57,411 bases of DNA from Clostridia bacterium (GCA_017443405.1 JAFRXS010000023.1:1-57411), one strand, 5' to 3'; positions 26,964-36,123 are shown, numbered from the stretch's first letter. The notes: generated by a model from the letters alone, not told the origin. Program-made: numbers and translations.

Positions 26964-27710
26964 ATGGATTTCGGAAACTATTACGGCTACAGCGACTTCG
27001 GCGACGTTTTTGATTCGCCCGCGGCGAGCGTCGGCGCCGGCGTTTACGTCGTTTTTGCTTTGATCGCTTTGGTTGTCGCGGTGCTTTCGATCGTCGCGGT
27101 GGCGAAGATCTTCAAAAAAGCCGGCAAGCCCGGCTGGCACGCGATCATCCCCTTCCTCAATTACTATGATCTTTTCGATATCGCGTGGGGAAACGGCATC
27201 ATGTTCCTCCTGACCTTCATTCCCGTCGTCGGAGTCTTCGTGAGCATCGTCATGTACGTCAAGCTCGCGAGAGCTTTCGGTAAATCCGACGCCTTCGCTG
27301 TCGGTCTGGTGCTGCTCAATACGATCTTCCTGCTTGTCCTCGGCTTTGACAACACCGCGACCTATATCGGGCCGCAGGGCGAGCCGATCCAGCAGACCTT
27401 CTCGCCGCAGCAGAACGGCTATCAGCAGTACAACGGCCAGCAGGGCTACTATCAGCCTCCGCAGAACAACGGTCAGCAGGGTTATTACCAGCCCCCGCAG
27501 AATAACGGTCAGCAGGGCTACTACCAGGCTCCGCAGAACAATCAGCAGGGCTACTATCAGGCTCCGCAGAACAACCAGCAGGGCTACTATCAGGCTCCGC
27601 AGAACAATCAGCAGGGCTACTACCAGGCTCCGCAGAACAACCAGCAGGGTTACTATCAGCCCCCGCAGAACGATCAGCAGGGCGGCTACTATCAGCCCCC
27701 GCAGGAGTGA
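26964..27710 (+). CDS. DUF5684-like membrane protein with Q/Y-rich repeats
   Basis: A 248-residue protein with three to four membrane helices in the first 130 residues. A KKAGKPGWHAIIPFLNYYDLF segment after the first helix matches DUF5684-type proteins. The last 100 residues are tandem copies of a 11-12-residue unit, QQGYYQ(A/P)PQNN, encoded by 33-36-bp DNA repeats (about 27430-27705), probably a disordered cytoplasmic tail. ATG at 26964 has GAGG eight bases upstream. The repeat tail could self-associate like other low-complexity Q/Y domains; this is inference. Confidence 0.8.
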   Translation: MDFGNYYGYSDFGDVFDSPAASVGAGVYVVFALIALVVAVLSIVAVAKIFKKAGKPGWHAIIPFLNYYDLFDIAWGNGIMFLLTFIPVVGVFVSIVMYVKLARAFGKSDAFAVGLVLLNTIFLLVLGFDNTATYIGPQGEPIQQTFSPQQNGYQQYNGQQGYYQPPQNNGQQGYYQPPQNNGQQGYYQAPQNNQQGYYQAPQNNQQGYYQAPQNNQQGYYQAPQNNQQGYYQPPQNDQQGGYYQPPQE

Positions 27711-27925
27711 GCTTTTCCGCGAGGATCGCGGAAAAGCAATGATGTTTGCCTGCGGCAAATGATGCCGCTGCGCTGATGATGCCGCCTGCGGCAATGATGC
27801 GGCTTCGCCGATGATTTCCGGGCAAACATCGCATCATCGGTCGCAAAGCGATCCGCATCATTCCGGAGCGCAGCGGAGAAACATCACCAGGCGGCTTTGC
27901 CGCCGGCATCATTATTTCACATTCA
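27711..27925 (+). repeat. Chain of mini-hairpins with ATGATG/CATCAT linkers
   Basis: The first hairpin (GCTTTTCCGCG/CGCGGAAAAGC, 27711-27737) may end the upstream gene. It is followed by further short inverted repeats (TTTGCC-tgc-GGCAAA, CCGCC-t-GCGG, CGGC-ttc-GCCG, GGCGGC-ttt-GCCGCC). The linkers are AATGATG in the first half and CATCAT in the second. No ORF is supported here. Confidence 0.7.
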
Positions 27926-27930
27926 CTACG

Positions 27931-27966
27931 AAAAAGACCGCCGCGCCGACGGTCTTTTTCTTTTTC
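27931..27966 (+). terminator. Intrinsic terminator
   Basis: The stem AAAAAGACCG/CGGTCTTTTT with a GC-rich nine-base loop is followed by CTTTTTC. It closes the 27-kb unit before the next promoter. Confidence 0.75.
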
Positions 27967-28060
27967 CCGGACCGGACGGACGCCCCGGAGCGTTTTTATA
28001 GTTTATGCTGAATAAAATACTGTTAAGGTTATTGCTTTTTGTTAAAAAATTGTGTTTTTG

Positions 28061-28089
28061 TTGACTTTTGATTGTTCCCGTTGTAGAAT
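28061..28089 (+). promoter_or_regulatory. Promoter of the large secreted protein
   Basis: TTGACT (28061-28066) and TAGAAT (28084-28089) separated by 17 bases, about 60 bases before the start codon. Confidence 0.8.
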
Positions 28090-28150
28090 ATAAGCGTTAA
28101 TTTATACCGTCGGAAAAAGGACGGTAATCATCACGGAGGTGCTTCCCTTT

Positions 28151-30811
28151 ATGAAGAAACAGGTTAAGCTGCTGAGCGTGCTTCTCGCCTTTGTTATGGC
28201 GTGCTGCTCGTTCTGCGCCGTCGCGTCCGCGGCCGTCAGGACTACGGATTCGACTTATTATACGTTCACCGCCGACGAGTGCGCGACGGATATCGTCGAC
28301 CTCATCGACGACCTCCTCAAGGAGCAGGACATAGACCTCAAGGTCTATGACGTTCTCCAGGACGCTCTTTCCGGCCAGAGCGCGTTCATCCGCAACGCCG
28401 TCATGAACGCTCTCCCCGCCTCGATCAAGACCCTTGAAGTCGACCTCCGTTCCGTCGACAGCGCTCTTACCAGCATCACGGCCGCCGTTCCGGTCGCCAA
28501 GGGCATCCTCAAGGGCGGCGACATCGACAAGCTGACGGTCAAGGCTCTCGAGGGCGTTCAGCGCTCCGGCGGAGACCTTAAGGTCCTTTACGCTCTTCTT
28601 CAGTTCCTGAACGACAATATTCCCGTCCTTCAGGACGCCGTCGCGCTCAAGCTCAATCTGGGCAGGCTCGTCGGTATCGTCGACATCAGCACCTTCTTCG
28701 ACGTCAACGAGACGCTCGGCGAGCTGCTCAACGACACCGTCTACGGCAATAAGGACAAGACCATGTCGATCCCCGAGTGGATCAAAGCTCAGCTTTATCT
28801 CGCGATCGGCATCGACGCCTCCAAGGAGAAGGTCTCCGGCTACACCGGCGACGACGGCGTCAAGAAGACCCTCAACGAGTTCATCAACAACTGGGTAGCC
28901 AAGGGCGCTCCCAAGCTCGGCGCGATCGACCTCCGCGAGAATTCCGTCTATCAGCTCGTCGACAAGTTCCTGCCCTCCTTCTTCAACGAAGGTCTCGGCC
29001 TCACGTTCTTCAACAACGGCGTCAAGTTCGGTCTTGCCACCGCGATGACCTGGGGCGCGTCCCTCGGCGTCACCGTGACGGAAGCCGATGAGGCGGGCGT
29101 CCCCGACGGCGCGAAGGACCTCGGCGACTGGGGCGTGTTCAAGGACGGCGACAAGCTCTACGTCCGCGATTATAAGTCCGAAAAGGGCTGGAAGGTATTC
29201 GACCTCTCCGGCGCGAAGGGCATAGCGGCAGCTATCGACTTCGACTACACGCTCGGCGCGTTCGAATTCGCCTCCTCCGACATCCTCGCCCAGGTCAACG
29301 ACTTCTTCAAGTACTTCATCGACTCCGCCTTCAAGGAGGAAGCGAAGACCGCCATCGGCTGGACCGCCGGCGACAACAGCAACTTCAAGGCGAACCTCCA
29401 GAGGCTTCTCTCCTGGTTCATCACCAACCTTCCCGCGGAGCTCGGCGAGTACGCCAAGGGCGTCACCGCGAGCGACGATCTCAACACGGTCGCGTACAAG
29501 GTGCTTAAGATAGTCCTTGACATGACGATCGACAAGAATGAAAGCTTCACCTCCATCGCCGGCCCGATCTCCGCTTACATCGACAAGGCGGACAGCTTTG
29601 AAGAGCTCTGCGCAGGTACCGTTCAGTACTTCGGCAAGATAGCCTCCCCGACGATCGACAGCGTTTCCGCCATCTACACGGACGACGCGAAGTCCGATTT
29701 CAAGACGCACACGACCGACGAATGGGTCGACATCATCCTCGACCTCGGCGCGGACATCGGCGTTTACTACCTCAACCTGTTCACCTCCTATGATATGGAC
29801 AAGGCGCAGGTCGCGCACTACAAAGCCGCCGGCTGGAAAGCGGACGACTTCGTCAACAGCGCCGCCGATTGGGCTCTCGCCTACGTCGGCAAGGACACCT
29901 TCGCCGCCGCGGCGGAAGTGAAGGATACGACCACGCACGCCGGCTACATGAAGCTCGACGCCGTGCTCAATTCCATCCTTCCTCTCTCCTTCATCAACAA
30001 CGTTGCCGGCAACGGCTACGTCTTCGACCTTGAGACCTTCCTGAAGACGACGCTCAGGAACGTCCTCGTCGGCACGGACGGCAAGGGCATCGACCTCATC
30101 GCTCTCATCGACCTGTTCAGGGAGAACGACAAGGAAGACAACGTATTCAATTCCAAGACCGAGAACGCGATCTTCAAGATCGTCCGTCAGGTCCTCAACT
30201 CCGTGCTTCCGGGCGCGGTTTCCGACAAGTACATCGAGGACGGCGACAAGCTCGTCAGCGTCGCGGGCCTTCAGGATCTCGTTTCCACGCTCATCTCCTC
30301 GATCAACAACAACAAGACCAAGTCCCTGACCTCCGCTCTTCCGCTCATCTGCTCGTTCATCAACCCGCTGCTCGAGCAGTCGATGCCGATGATAAGCTAC
30401 TCGGGCGGCGCGGTCGTTTCCGACGTCAGCCAGATCCTCGCCGCGAGGGCGGGAGTCGAGAAGAAGTCCGTCGCCTCCGGCGAATATAAGAAGATACTCT
30501 CCGTCGGCACGATCTTCGCCTCCACCGAGTACGTCGACACCCTTAAGAGCGGAGCCGCCAACCTCACGCTCGACAAGGTCGACGGCGACAAGATCAAGGC
30601 GGTCGCCTCCACCTACATCTACACGGACGACGCGAACGAAGACGGCGACGGCGATTACTACTTCAGAGTAGTCGTGACCGGCGGCGACACCGCCGCGGAC
30701 GACAGGTACGTCACCGCCGTTTCCTACGTCCAGTACCTCGACGACGCGGGCGAGCTCAACACCGCCTACTCTCACGCGCTGAAGATCAACTTCGACCGTA
30801 CGGACAAGTAA
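28151..30811 (+). CDS. Large secreted protein of unknown function
   Basis: An 886-residue protein with a clear signal peptide (MKKQVKLLSVLLAF, Cys-containing core, cleavage expected after AVASA near residue 27). The rest is soluble, rich in Asp, Lys, Leu and Ala, with long amphipathic helices and a beta-rich C-terminal 90 residues. No membrane anchor, LPxTG motif, dockerin or enzymatic motif is seen. The ATG follows CGGAGGTG. It has its own near-consensus promoter and a perfect terminator, so it is a single-gene unit, probably well expressed. I do not recognise the family; similar long secreted proteins occur in gut Clostridia. Confidence 0.75.
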   Translation: MKKQVKLLSVLLAFVMACCSFCAVASAAVRTTDSTYYTFTADECATDIVDLIDDLLKEQDIDLKVYDVLQDALSGQSAFIRNAVMNALPASIKTLEVDLRSVDSALTSITAAVPVAKGILKGGDIDKLTVKALEGVQRSGGDLKVLYALLQFLNDNIPVLQDAVALKLNLGRLVGIVDISTFFDVNETLGELLNDTVYGNKDKTMSIPEWIKAQLYLAIGIDASKEKVSGYTGDDGVKKTLNEFINNWVAKGAPKLGAIDLRENSVYQLVDKFLPSFFNEGLGLTFFNNGVKFGLATAMTWGASLGVTVTEADEAGVPDGAKDLGDWGVFKDGDKLYVRDYKSEKGWKVFDLSGAKGIAAAIDFDYTLGAFEFASSDILAQVNDFFKYFIDSAFKEEAKTAIGWTAGDNSNFKANLQRLLSWFITNLPAELGEYAKGVTASDDLNTVAYKVLKIVLDMTIDKNESFTSIAGPISAYIDKADSFEELCAGTVQYFGKIASPTIDSVSAIYTDDAKSDFKTHTTDEWVDIILDLGADIGVYYLNLFTSYDMDKAQVAHYKAAGWKADDFVNSAADWALAYVGKDTFAAAAEVKDTTTHAGYMKLDAVLNSILPLSFINNVAGNGYVFDLETFLKTTLRNVLVGTDGKGIDLIALIDLFRENDKEDNVFNSKTENAIFKIVRQVLNSVLPGAVSDKYIEDGDKLVSVAGLQDLVSTLISSINNNKTKSLTSALPLICSFINPLLEQSMPMISYSGGAVVSDVSQILAARAGVEKKSVASGEYKKILSVGTIFASTEYVDTLKSGAANLTLDKVDGDKIKAVASTYIYTDDANEDGDGDYYFRVVVTGGDTAADDRYVTAVSYVQYLDDAGELNTAYSHALKINFDRTDK

Positions 30812-30826
30812 GCGCCCATAACGACG

Positions 30827-30860
30827 CCGCCGGAGCGGGTGACCGCTCCGGCGGTTTTTT
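30827..30860 (+). terminator. Strong intrinsic terminator
   Basis: A perfect 12-pair stem (CCGCCGGAGCGG/CCGCTCCGGCGG) with a GTGA loop is followed by TTTTTT. Confidence 0.92.
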
Positions 30861-31327
30861 GATGTTTTGGGTTTTGGGTTTTGCGATTTGAGATTTGCGT
30901 TTTGCGGCGGCGCTTAGCGGCGCCGTTGCTGTGATCGATGAGCGATCAGCACCGGGCAATCTCGGGCGGGCTTTGCCCGCGCCCGCCTTAAAGCGCCGTG
31001 CGCGGCGATTTTTCCCTGACGTGAATAGGCCGCGTTTTATAATAAAGCAGATCCGCCTCACGGGAGGTGAAGCGGATCTGTATTATTATGAGATCATTCG
31101 GATCAAAGGGGTCGCGTTTCGTTTTGATATCGCAAACTCTCGCCTGTCGGCCCGGGGCTTGCGCTTCTCATCCTGCGGATGAGAGGTCTCCCCCGGAGAC
31201 CCGCGCCGCAAATCGCAAACTCTCGCCTGTCGGCTCGGTCAGGCGCTTCTCATCCTGCGGATGAGAGGTCTCCCCCGGAGACCCGCGCCGCAAAACGCGA
31301 CGCAGTCGCATTCGCGAAGCGAAACCC
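30861..31327. repeat. Intergenic repeat block with mini-hairpins
   Basis: No gene is seen. Short inverted repeats follow one another (for example TGATCG/CGATCA, GCGGGC/GCCCGC, and TTCGC-gaa-GCGAA near 31310). A nine-pair hairpin (CAGATCCGC/GCGGATCTG, 31048-31080) flanked by TA-rich sequence could terminate either strand. The last part contains an 83-bp tandem duplication listed separately. Confidence 0.6.
31131..31295. repeat. 83-bp tandem direct repeat, two copies
   Basis: Copy 1 is 31131-31213 and copy 2 is 31214-31295; they differ at only a few positions in the middle. Each unit contains two hairpins (CTCATC-ctgcg-GATGAG and GGTCTC-cccc-GGAGACC). The block lies just past the 3' end of the condensation-like gene. 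Confidence 0.85.
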
Positions 31328-32686
31328 TTACAGCGACATCTCCGCGATCTCCGCTATCGTCTTGTCGGGATCGGCTATGCCGTTCTCGATGAAGCGGAGC
31401 ATGAAGGCATGGAACGCCTCGAGGTTCGCGGGATCGAGGTAGCCCTTTGAGTAGATGTAGTCCGCCCAGATATCGCCCGACGCGTCGTGCGGCATCATGT
31501 TGAGGTACAGCGGGGTGTTCGTCACGCCTATATTGACGTGGTTCGCCTTGAATTTGAGCTCGAGCCCTTCGCTGTTGAAGTAGGGCTGATAGGTGAACAC
31601 GCAGGCTGCGTAGCGCATGCCGGCGGGCGTGCCGAATCTCTTGAACGACGGCGTGAGATAATCCTCAAGTATGCCGATATGCTTGTAGATATCGCGCTGG
31701 TTCACGTTGAGCTTCAGCAGAGCGTCGCGGAATACGCAGTCGTTCGGTATGTCGGAGCGCCACTGCACCTGATGCGCGAGCGTCATGCCGCCGTTCTTCT
31801 GAACGAGCGTCGCGCGGCGCGCGCCGGTCGTATCGAAGATGACGTCGGTGCACCCGCTGTTGCGCGCGAGCCAGGTCCTGAGCGCGAGCATGTAGTAAAG
31901 CTGAGCCGAAACGCCGAGCTTCAGAGCTTCCGCGTTGACCTTTTCGACGAACTCGGCGGGGATGCGCTTCGGCAGGCTCTCGCAGAAGATATTGTCTTCG
32001 CCGAGGTCCTTTCCGTAGTTTTTGCCCTCGACGTACTCGGGGCTCGGACGCGGGTTCATCGACGAGAAGTGCGGTTCGGTCTCGAACTGACCGAGCCACC
32101 ACTCATAGTCGTCCTTCGCGCGCTTTGACGCCATGTACTCCCACGACTGATCTATGAGCTTGTCGACCGGGATGCCGGGAGCCGGCAGCTCGGTCCCGTT
32201 AACGAGCGCTTCGTAGACCTTGCAGAAATAGGTGATGACGTAGATGAGGCCGACGGAGTCCATGATGATATGGAAGCCGTTGAAATAGACGATATGCCTG
32301 CCCTCCGGCGCGCGGATGAGCTTGAAATCGTAAAGCTGGACGTCGTCGTAGTCGTTGGGCAGGGGAGTGCCCGCGAGCTCGAGGATATAGGCGTCGATCT
32401 CCTCCTCGGAGACGCCGGACATATCGACGATCTCAAAGCCCTCCGGCTCGTCGTCGCAGTAGTACTGTACGAACTTTTCGGGCTCCGGCTCGTGCAGACG
32501 GATCGTGCAGAACGGCAGCCTCGTGACCGTCAGCTTCATCGCCTCGACGGCCTTTTCCTCATCGATCTCCGACTCGATATCGACGCGGCACGCCATGTTG
32601 AGTATTACCCTCGGATAGCCCGCAACGAATTTAAACAGCGCTTCCTGGTCCGCGGCAAGGCGGAAATATTCCGGCGCGCCCATCAT
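31328..32686 (-). CDS. Condensation-domain-like acyltransferase
   Basis: A 452-residue protein with the two-lobe chloramphenicol-acetyltransferase-like fold expected of stand-alone condensation or PapA/alcohol-acyltransferase proteins. The catalytic HHxxxDG motif appears as FHIIMDS (His139, Asp143), keeping His and Asp but changing the first His and the Gly. Such enzymes move an acyl group from a carrier protein or CoA to an amine or alcohol. It is the last gene of a four-gene cassette and overlaps the carrier-protein stop, so the acyl donor is most likely the product carried by that protein. The acceptor is unknown. Confidence 0.8.
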   Translation of the reverse strand: MMGAPEYFRLAADQEALFKFVAGYPRVILNMACRVDIESEIDEEKAVEAMKLTVTRLPFCTIRLHEPEPEKFVQYYCDDEPEGFEIVDMSGVSEEEIDAYILELAGTPLPNDYDDVQLYDFKLIRAPEGRHIVYFNGFHIIMDSVGLIYVITYFCKVYEALVNGTELPAPGIPVDKLIDQSWEYMASKRAKDDYEWWLGQFETEPHFSSMNPRPSPEYVEGKNYGKDLGEDNIFCESLPKRIPAEFVEKVNAEALKLGVSAQLYYMLALRTWLARNSGCTDVIFDTTGARRATLVQKNGGMTLAHQVQWRSDIPNDCVFRDALLKLNVNQRDIYKHIGILEDYLTPSFKRFGTPAGMRYAACVFTYQPYFNSEGLELKFKANHVNIGVTNTPLYLNMMPHDASGDIWADYIYSKGYLDPANLEAFHAFMLRFIENGIADPDKTIAEIAEMSL

Positions 32687-32916
32687 TCGGTCACTCCCAG
32701 GCCGGCGAGATAGTCGATAAGCTCGCCGACGGTGAAGATGGTGTTGAGGTCCTCGGTCTCTATCGTGACGTCGAACTCATCCTCCATCCTGCCGACCATG
32801 TCCATGATGTCGAGCGAATTCATGTTGAGGTCCGCCAGGAAGCGGGTCTCAAGCGTGATGCTTTCGGGGTCGACGTCGACGTAATCGAGCATTATCCCTC
32901 GAATTTTTTCAAACAT
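32683..32916 (-). CDS. Acyl carrier protein
   Basis: A 77-residue four-helix carrier protein. The phosphopantetheine attachment site is Ser34 in DLNMNSLD, where the common Asp before Ser is Asn. The acidic recognition helix follows. It is not the fatty-acid-synthase carrier by context: it lies between an acyl-AMP ligase and a condensation-like acyltransferase, with four bases of overlap with the latter. It probably carries the acyl intermediate between these two enzymes. ACGGAGG precedes the ATG. Confidence 0.92.
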   Translation of the reverse strand: MFEKIRGIMLDYVDVDPESITLETRFLADLNMNSLDIMDMVGRMEDEFDVTIETEDLNTIFTVGELIDYLAGLGVTE

Positions 32917-32940
32917 ACTGTACCTCCGTATGATCCGTTG

Positions 32941-34665
32941 TTATTTCCTCAGCGCGTCTATCTTGAAGCGCTGTATCTTATGCGTGGTGTTCTTGGCGAA
33001 CTCCTGAACGGTGACGTCGTAAGCCGTCAGCCGCTTGAAGCCGGGCATTTTACTGTTGAAAGCGTCGATGTCCTTTTCCATGAAAGCCTTCATCTCTACC
33101 GGGTCGATGAGCAGATGCTCGCGGCAGAACTCCGGGTCGATGTAGATGAGCGCGTAGATGCCCGTGTTCATCGAGTCGGCGTAAACGACGCATTCCTTGA
33201 TGTAGGGTATCTGCTCGCGCAGCGCCGTTTCAAGCTCCTCGGGCGATACGTTCTTGCCGTTGGGCAGAATGATGAGGTTTTTGAGCCTGCCGCGCAGGAA
33301 CAGGAAATTGTTTTTGTCGGCGTAGCCGAGGTCGCCCGTGCGGAACCATCCGTCTTCGGTAAAGACCTTTTCGTTGTCCTCCGGCGCCTTGTAGTAGCCC
33401 TGCATGACGTTGTCGCCGCGCAGCTGGATCTCGCCGATGCCGTCGGCGTCGGGGTCCGCGATCCTGACCTCCATCGTCGGCAGCAGATGCCCGACCGAGA
33501 ACTTGCGCGAGCCCTCGAAGCCGTTGACCGCCGCGACCGGACTGCACTCGGTTATGCCGTAGCCGTTGAAAACGCGCACGCCGATCGTGTCCATAAAGTC
33601 GATCGTTTCCTGTGACAGCGCGGCGCCTCCGCAGATTATCATCTTAAGGTTGCCGCCGAAGGGCTCGAGTATCTTGCCGAACAGCTTCCCGCGCAGGTCT
33701 ATGCCGACGTGCCTCGCGGCGTTCGACGCCAGCCCCGCGAGCCTGAAACGCTTTCTGCCGTTCGCTTCGTCGATGCCCTTCTTGATCTTTTTTACGATCA
33801 GCTCGAGCATGACCGGGACCATGCAGCTCATTTCGGGCCTGAATCTCTCGATGTTCTTGACAAGGTGCTTCAGGTCATCGTTTATATATACCTTCGTGCC
33901 GCAGTACAGGCAGCTCATAAGGTGGGCGTGGAGCTCGTAGGAATGGTTGACCGGCAGGACCGAAAAGCTCGTTTTCGGGAAATGCAGCAGCCTCGCGCAG
34001 CCGCGCAGGGTGCCCATTATATTCCGGTTCGAGAGCATGACGCCCTTGTTCGCGCCGGTCGTGCCGGAGGTGTAGATTATGACCGCCGTTTCGTCGGGGT
34101 CGACCTTATCGGGCAGAGCGTCCGCGCCCTTTTCGTCGAGGAGTTTCCCGCCCTCTTCGAGCAGAGCGGCCATCGTGACGGCGTTTTCGCAGAAAGCCGC
34201 CTTCGACGCGTCGCCGCTTCTCATGACGACCACGGTCTTTACGCCGCAGCCCAGCTCGAAGACCTTCGCGAGCTTGCGCAGGCACTTTTCGGAGCAGAAC
34301 ACGGTTTGCGCGTCCGCGAAGTCGATCTGCGTCGCTATAGTTTCGGGCGGCAGCTCTCTGTCTATCGGGACCGCGACCCCGACGCCGGCGGTCAACGCGA
34401 GATAGACCTCGATCCACTGCGCCGAGGTCTCGCCCATGATCGCGACGTGCCTGCCCTTCGCTCCGCGCGCGATCAGAGCCGCGCGCAGACGGTCAACGTC
34501 CCTCTCTACCTGCGAGAAGGTGATCTCGGACAGGTCGTTCCTGCCCTCGAACTGCGCGTAGGCGACGTCGCCCGGGTAAGTCTTCGCCGCGTGACGGAGT
34601 ATCTGCAGGAGGCTGCGGTAATCCTCGACAGCCTCCGCAGGGAGATAAAAAGATCGGTTGCTCAT
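32941..34665 (-). CDS. Acyl-AMP ligase (long-chain acyl-CoA/ACP synthetase family)
   Basis: A 574-residue ANL-superfamily adenylating enzyme. The P-loop is YTSGTTGANKG near residue 197; the GYGITECSP block, the WFRTGDLGY block and the late catalytic Lys region (THKIQRFKI) are present. It resembles fatty-acid ligases more than amino-acid adenylation domains. With a dedicated carrier protein 24 bases downstream, transfer to that protein is more likely than to CoA. The MFS gene is 37 bases upstream in the same unit. Confidence 0.88.
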   Translation of the reverse strand: MSNRSFYLPAEAVEDYRSLLQILRHAAKTYPGDVAYAQFEGRNDLSEITFSQVERDVDRLRAALIARGAKGRHVAIMGETSAQWIEVYLALTAGVGVAVPIDRELPPETIATQIDFADAQTVFCSEKCLRKLAKVFELGCGVKTVVVMRSGDASKAAFCENAVTMAALLEEGGKLLDEKGADALPDKVDPDETAVIIYTSGTTGANKGVMLSNRNIMGTLRGCARLLHFPKTSFSVLPVNHSYELHAHLMSCLYCGTKVYINDDLKHLVKNIERFRPEMSCMVPVMLELIVKKIKKGIDEANGRKRFRLAGLASNAARHVGIDLRGKLFGKILEPFGGNLKMIICGGAALSQETIDFMDTIGVRVFNGYGITECSPVAAVNGFEGSRKFSVGHLLPTMEVRIADPDADGIGEIQLRGDNVMQGYYKAPEDNEKVFTEDGWFRTGDLGYADKNNFLFLRGRLKNLIILPNGKNVSPEELETALREQIPYIKECVVYADSMNTGIYALIYIDPEFCREHLLIDPVEMKAFMEKDIDAFNSKMPGFKRLTAYDVTVQEFAKNTTHKIQRFKIDALRK

Positions 34666-34702
34666 ATTATGAAATGTCCGGAAAAAAGTGAAGTAAAACG
34701 GT

Positions 34703-35941
34703 TCACTGTTTCTTCTTCGAGGGGTTCAGCGCGATGGCGAGGAACATAGCGGCGGTGCCTATGCCGCCGACGATGGCGGCCGCGATGAAGCCCTTGGAAT
34801 AATCGGCGGGAGCCGTGCCCTGCCCGATGAAAGCGCCGACGACCTGCGAGGCGAGCGCCGCGCCGCCCCAGGTCGCTCCGCCGGTGTAGATGGAGTTGAC
34901 CTGATTCATGCTCTTGAGTCCGAAGAGCTCGGGCGTGAGAGCCGCGATCTCATTTGCCACGACGCCGCCGCTGACCGCCAGCACCGAGCAGATGATCGCG
35001 AACCAGACCGTCGCGACGTTCGGGAACACGAAGGCGTAGAGCAGCAGACCTGCCGCGAGAGGCAGGACGGCGAAGAGCAGCAGGCCCTTCGTGCCGAGCT
35101 TGTTGGTGAGGAAGCCGCCCGCGAGGATGAACACGATGCCCACGAGCTGCATGATGCCCTGCATCGAGTTGGCGGACGCCTCCGCCAGACCGCAGACCTT
35201 AAGGAAGGTGGGCATATAGATCGTCAGACCCTGATACATGATCGTCAGGCAAATGACGCCGATGAAAACGAGGTAGAAGGAAGGGCTCCTGAGTATCTGC
35301 TTCATCGTGAGGCCGGGGGCTTCCGCTCCGGCGTCCGCGCCGGCTGCTGCCGCCTGCTTTTCGGCCTTCGGGATGATGAAGAACGCCGCGAGGTTGCAGA
35401 CGACGACTATCGCTCCGATAACGATGAAGACCGGACGCCAGCCGCCGAGGATGGGCTTGAAGATGCCCGGAATGAACGAGAACGCCGCGGCGCCGAGCGC
35501 GACGCAGGCGAACAGGACGCCGATGACGGTCGGGGTCTTTTTGCCGTAGACGCCGAAGTAGGGCGATATGGCGGCTACGCCGACGGCATGGATGCCGAAC
35601 GCGAGGACGATGCCGCCGAACAGGCCCGCGGCGATTATCCACCATTCGTTAGCGGCAAGATAGTTCATTCCGCAGTAGATGACGCCGATGACGGCGCAGC
35701 AGAGGAACAGCGCCTTCGGGCTGACCTTTTTGAGGACGGGGCCGACGAGGAACGTCGCGCAGACGAACGCCATCGCGCAGCCCAGAGTGGCGGCGAGGGC
35801 TATCTTCTGAGCCGGAACGCCGGGCCACTCGGTGAGATAGTCGAGCAGAAACAGACCGAACACGGAGTTCATGCCCATGTTTGCGAACAGCGCTATGCAC
35901 GCGCCGACTGCCGCGCGGATCGCTGAGGATCTATTGTTCAT
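34703..35941 (-). CDS. MFS transporter
   Basis: A 412-residue, 12-helix major facilitator with a charged central loop (about residues 200-220). The sequence resembles the oxalate/formate-antiporter-like branch, which includes many uncharacterised anion and metabolite carriers. The start at 35941 is supported by AGAAGG and by the first helix; longer open sequence upstream is AT-rich and non-coding. As the first gene of the cassette it may export the conjugate made by the ligase, carrier and acyltransferase, or import a precursor. Confidence 0.85.
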   Translation of the reverse strand: MNNRSSAIRAAVGACIALFANMGMNSVFGLFLLDYLTEWPGVPAQKIALAATLGCAMAFVCATFLVGPVLKKVSPKALFLCCAVIGVIYCGMNYLAANEWWIIAAGLFGGIVLAFGIHAVGVAAISPYFGVYGKKTPTVIGVLFACVALGAAAFSFIPGIFKPILGGWRPVFIVIGAIVVVCNLAAFFIIPKAEKQAAAAGADAGAEAPGLTMKQILRSPSFYLVFIGVICLTIMYQGLTIYMPTFLKVCGLAEASANSMQGIMQLVGIVFILAGGFLTNKLGTKGLLLFAVLPLAAGLLLYAFVFPNVATVWFAIICSVLAVSGGVVANEIAALTPELFGLKSMNQVNSIYTGGATWGGAALASQVVGAFIGQGTAPADYSKGFIAAAIVGGIGTAAMFLAIALNPSKKKQ

Positions 35942-36123
35942 TTTTTTGCCTTCTTTCGTGAATGTGCTTCTTGCGGTAATTATCGAACATAAACCGGTAA
36001 GCACAGATAGGGTACAAAAGCAATGTTTCCGAATTGTTAAAGTTCGACGAAATAGCCGGAATTGTAATCGAATTTTTGAAAACTCAGACAAAATTCTATG
36101 CCGCATAAATCATAAACAAAAAA
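35942..36123. other. AT-rich divergent intergenic region
   Basis: The region lies between the minus-strand MFS cassette and the plus-strand toxin-antitoxin pair. No ORF is seen. A possible minus-strand -10 (TACAAT near 36058-36063) has no well-spaced -35 box, so the cassette promoter is not called. Confidence 0.4.

Noticed and set aside
28097..30775. An 892-codon minus-strand open frame opposite the large secreted protein
   Set aside because: No ribosome binding site or domain is visible and its composition is that of a GC-rich antisense frame. The plus-strand gene has a signal peptide, promoter and terminator.
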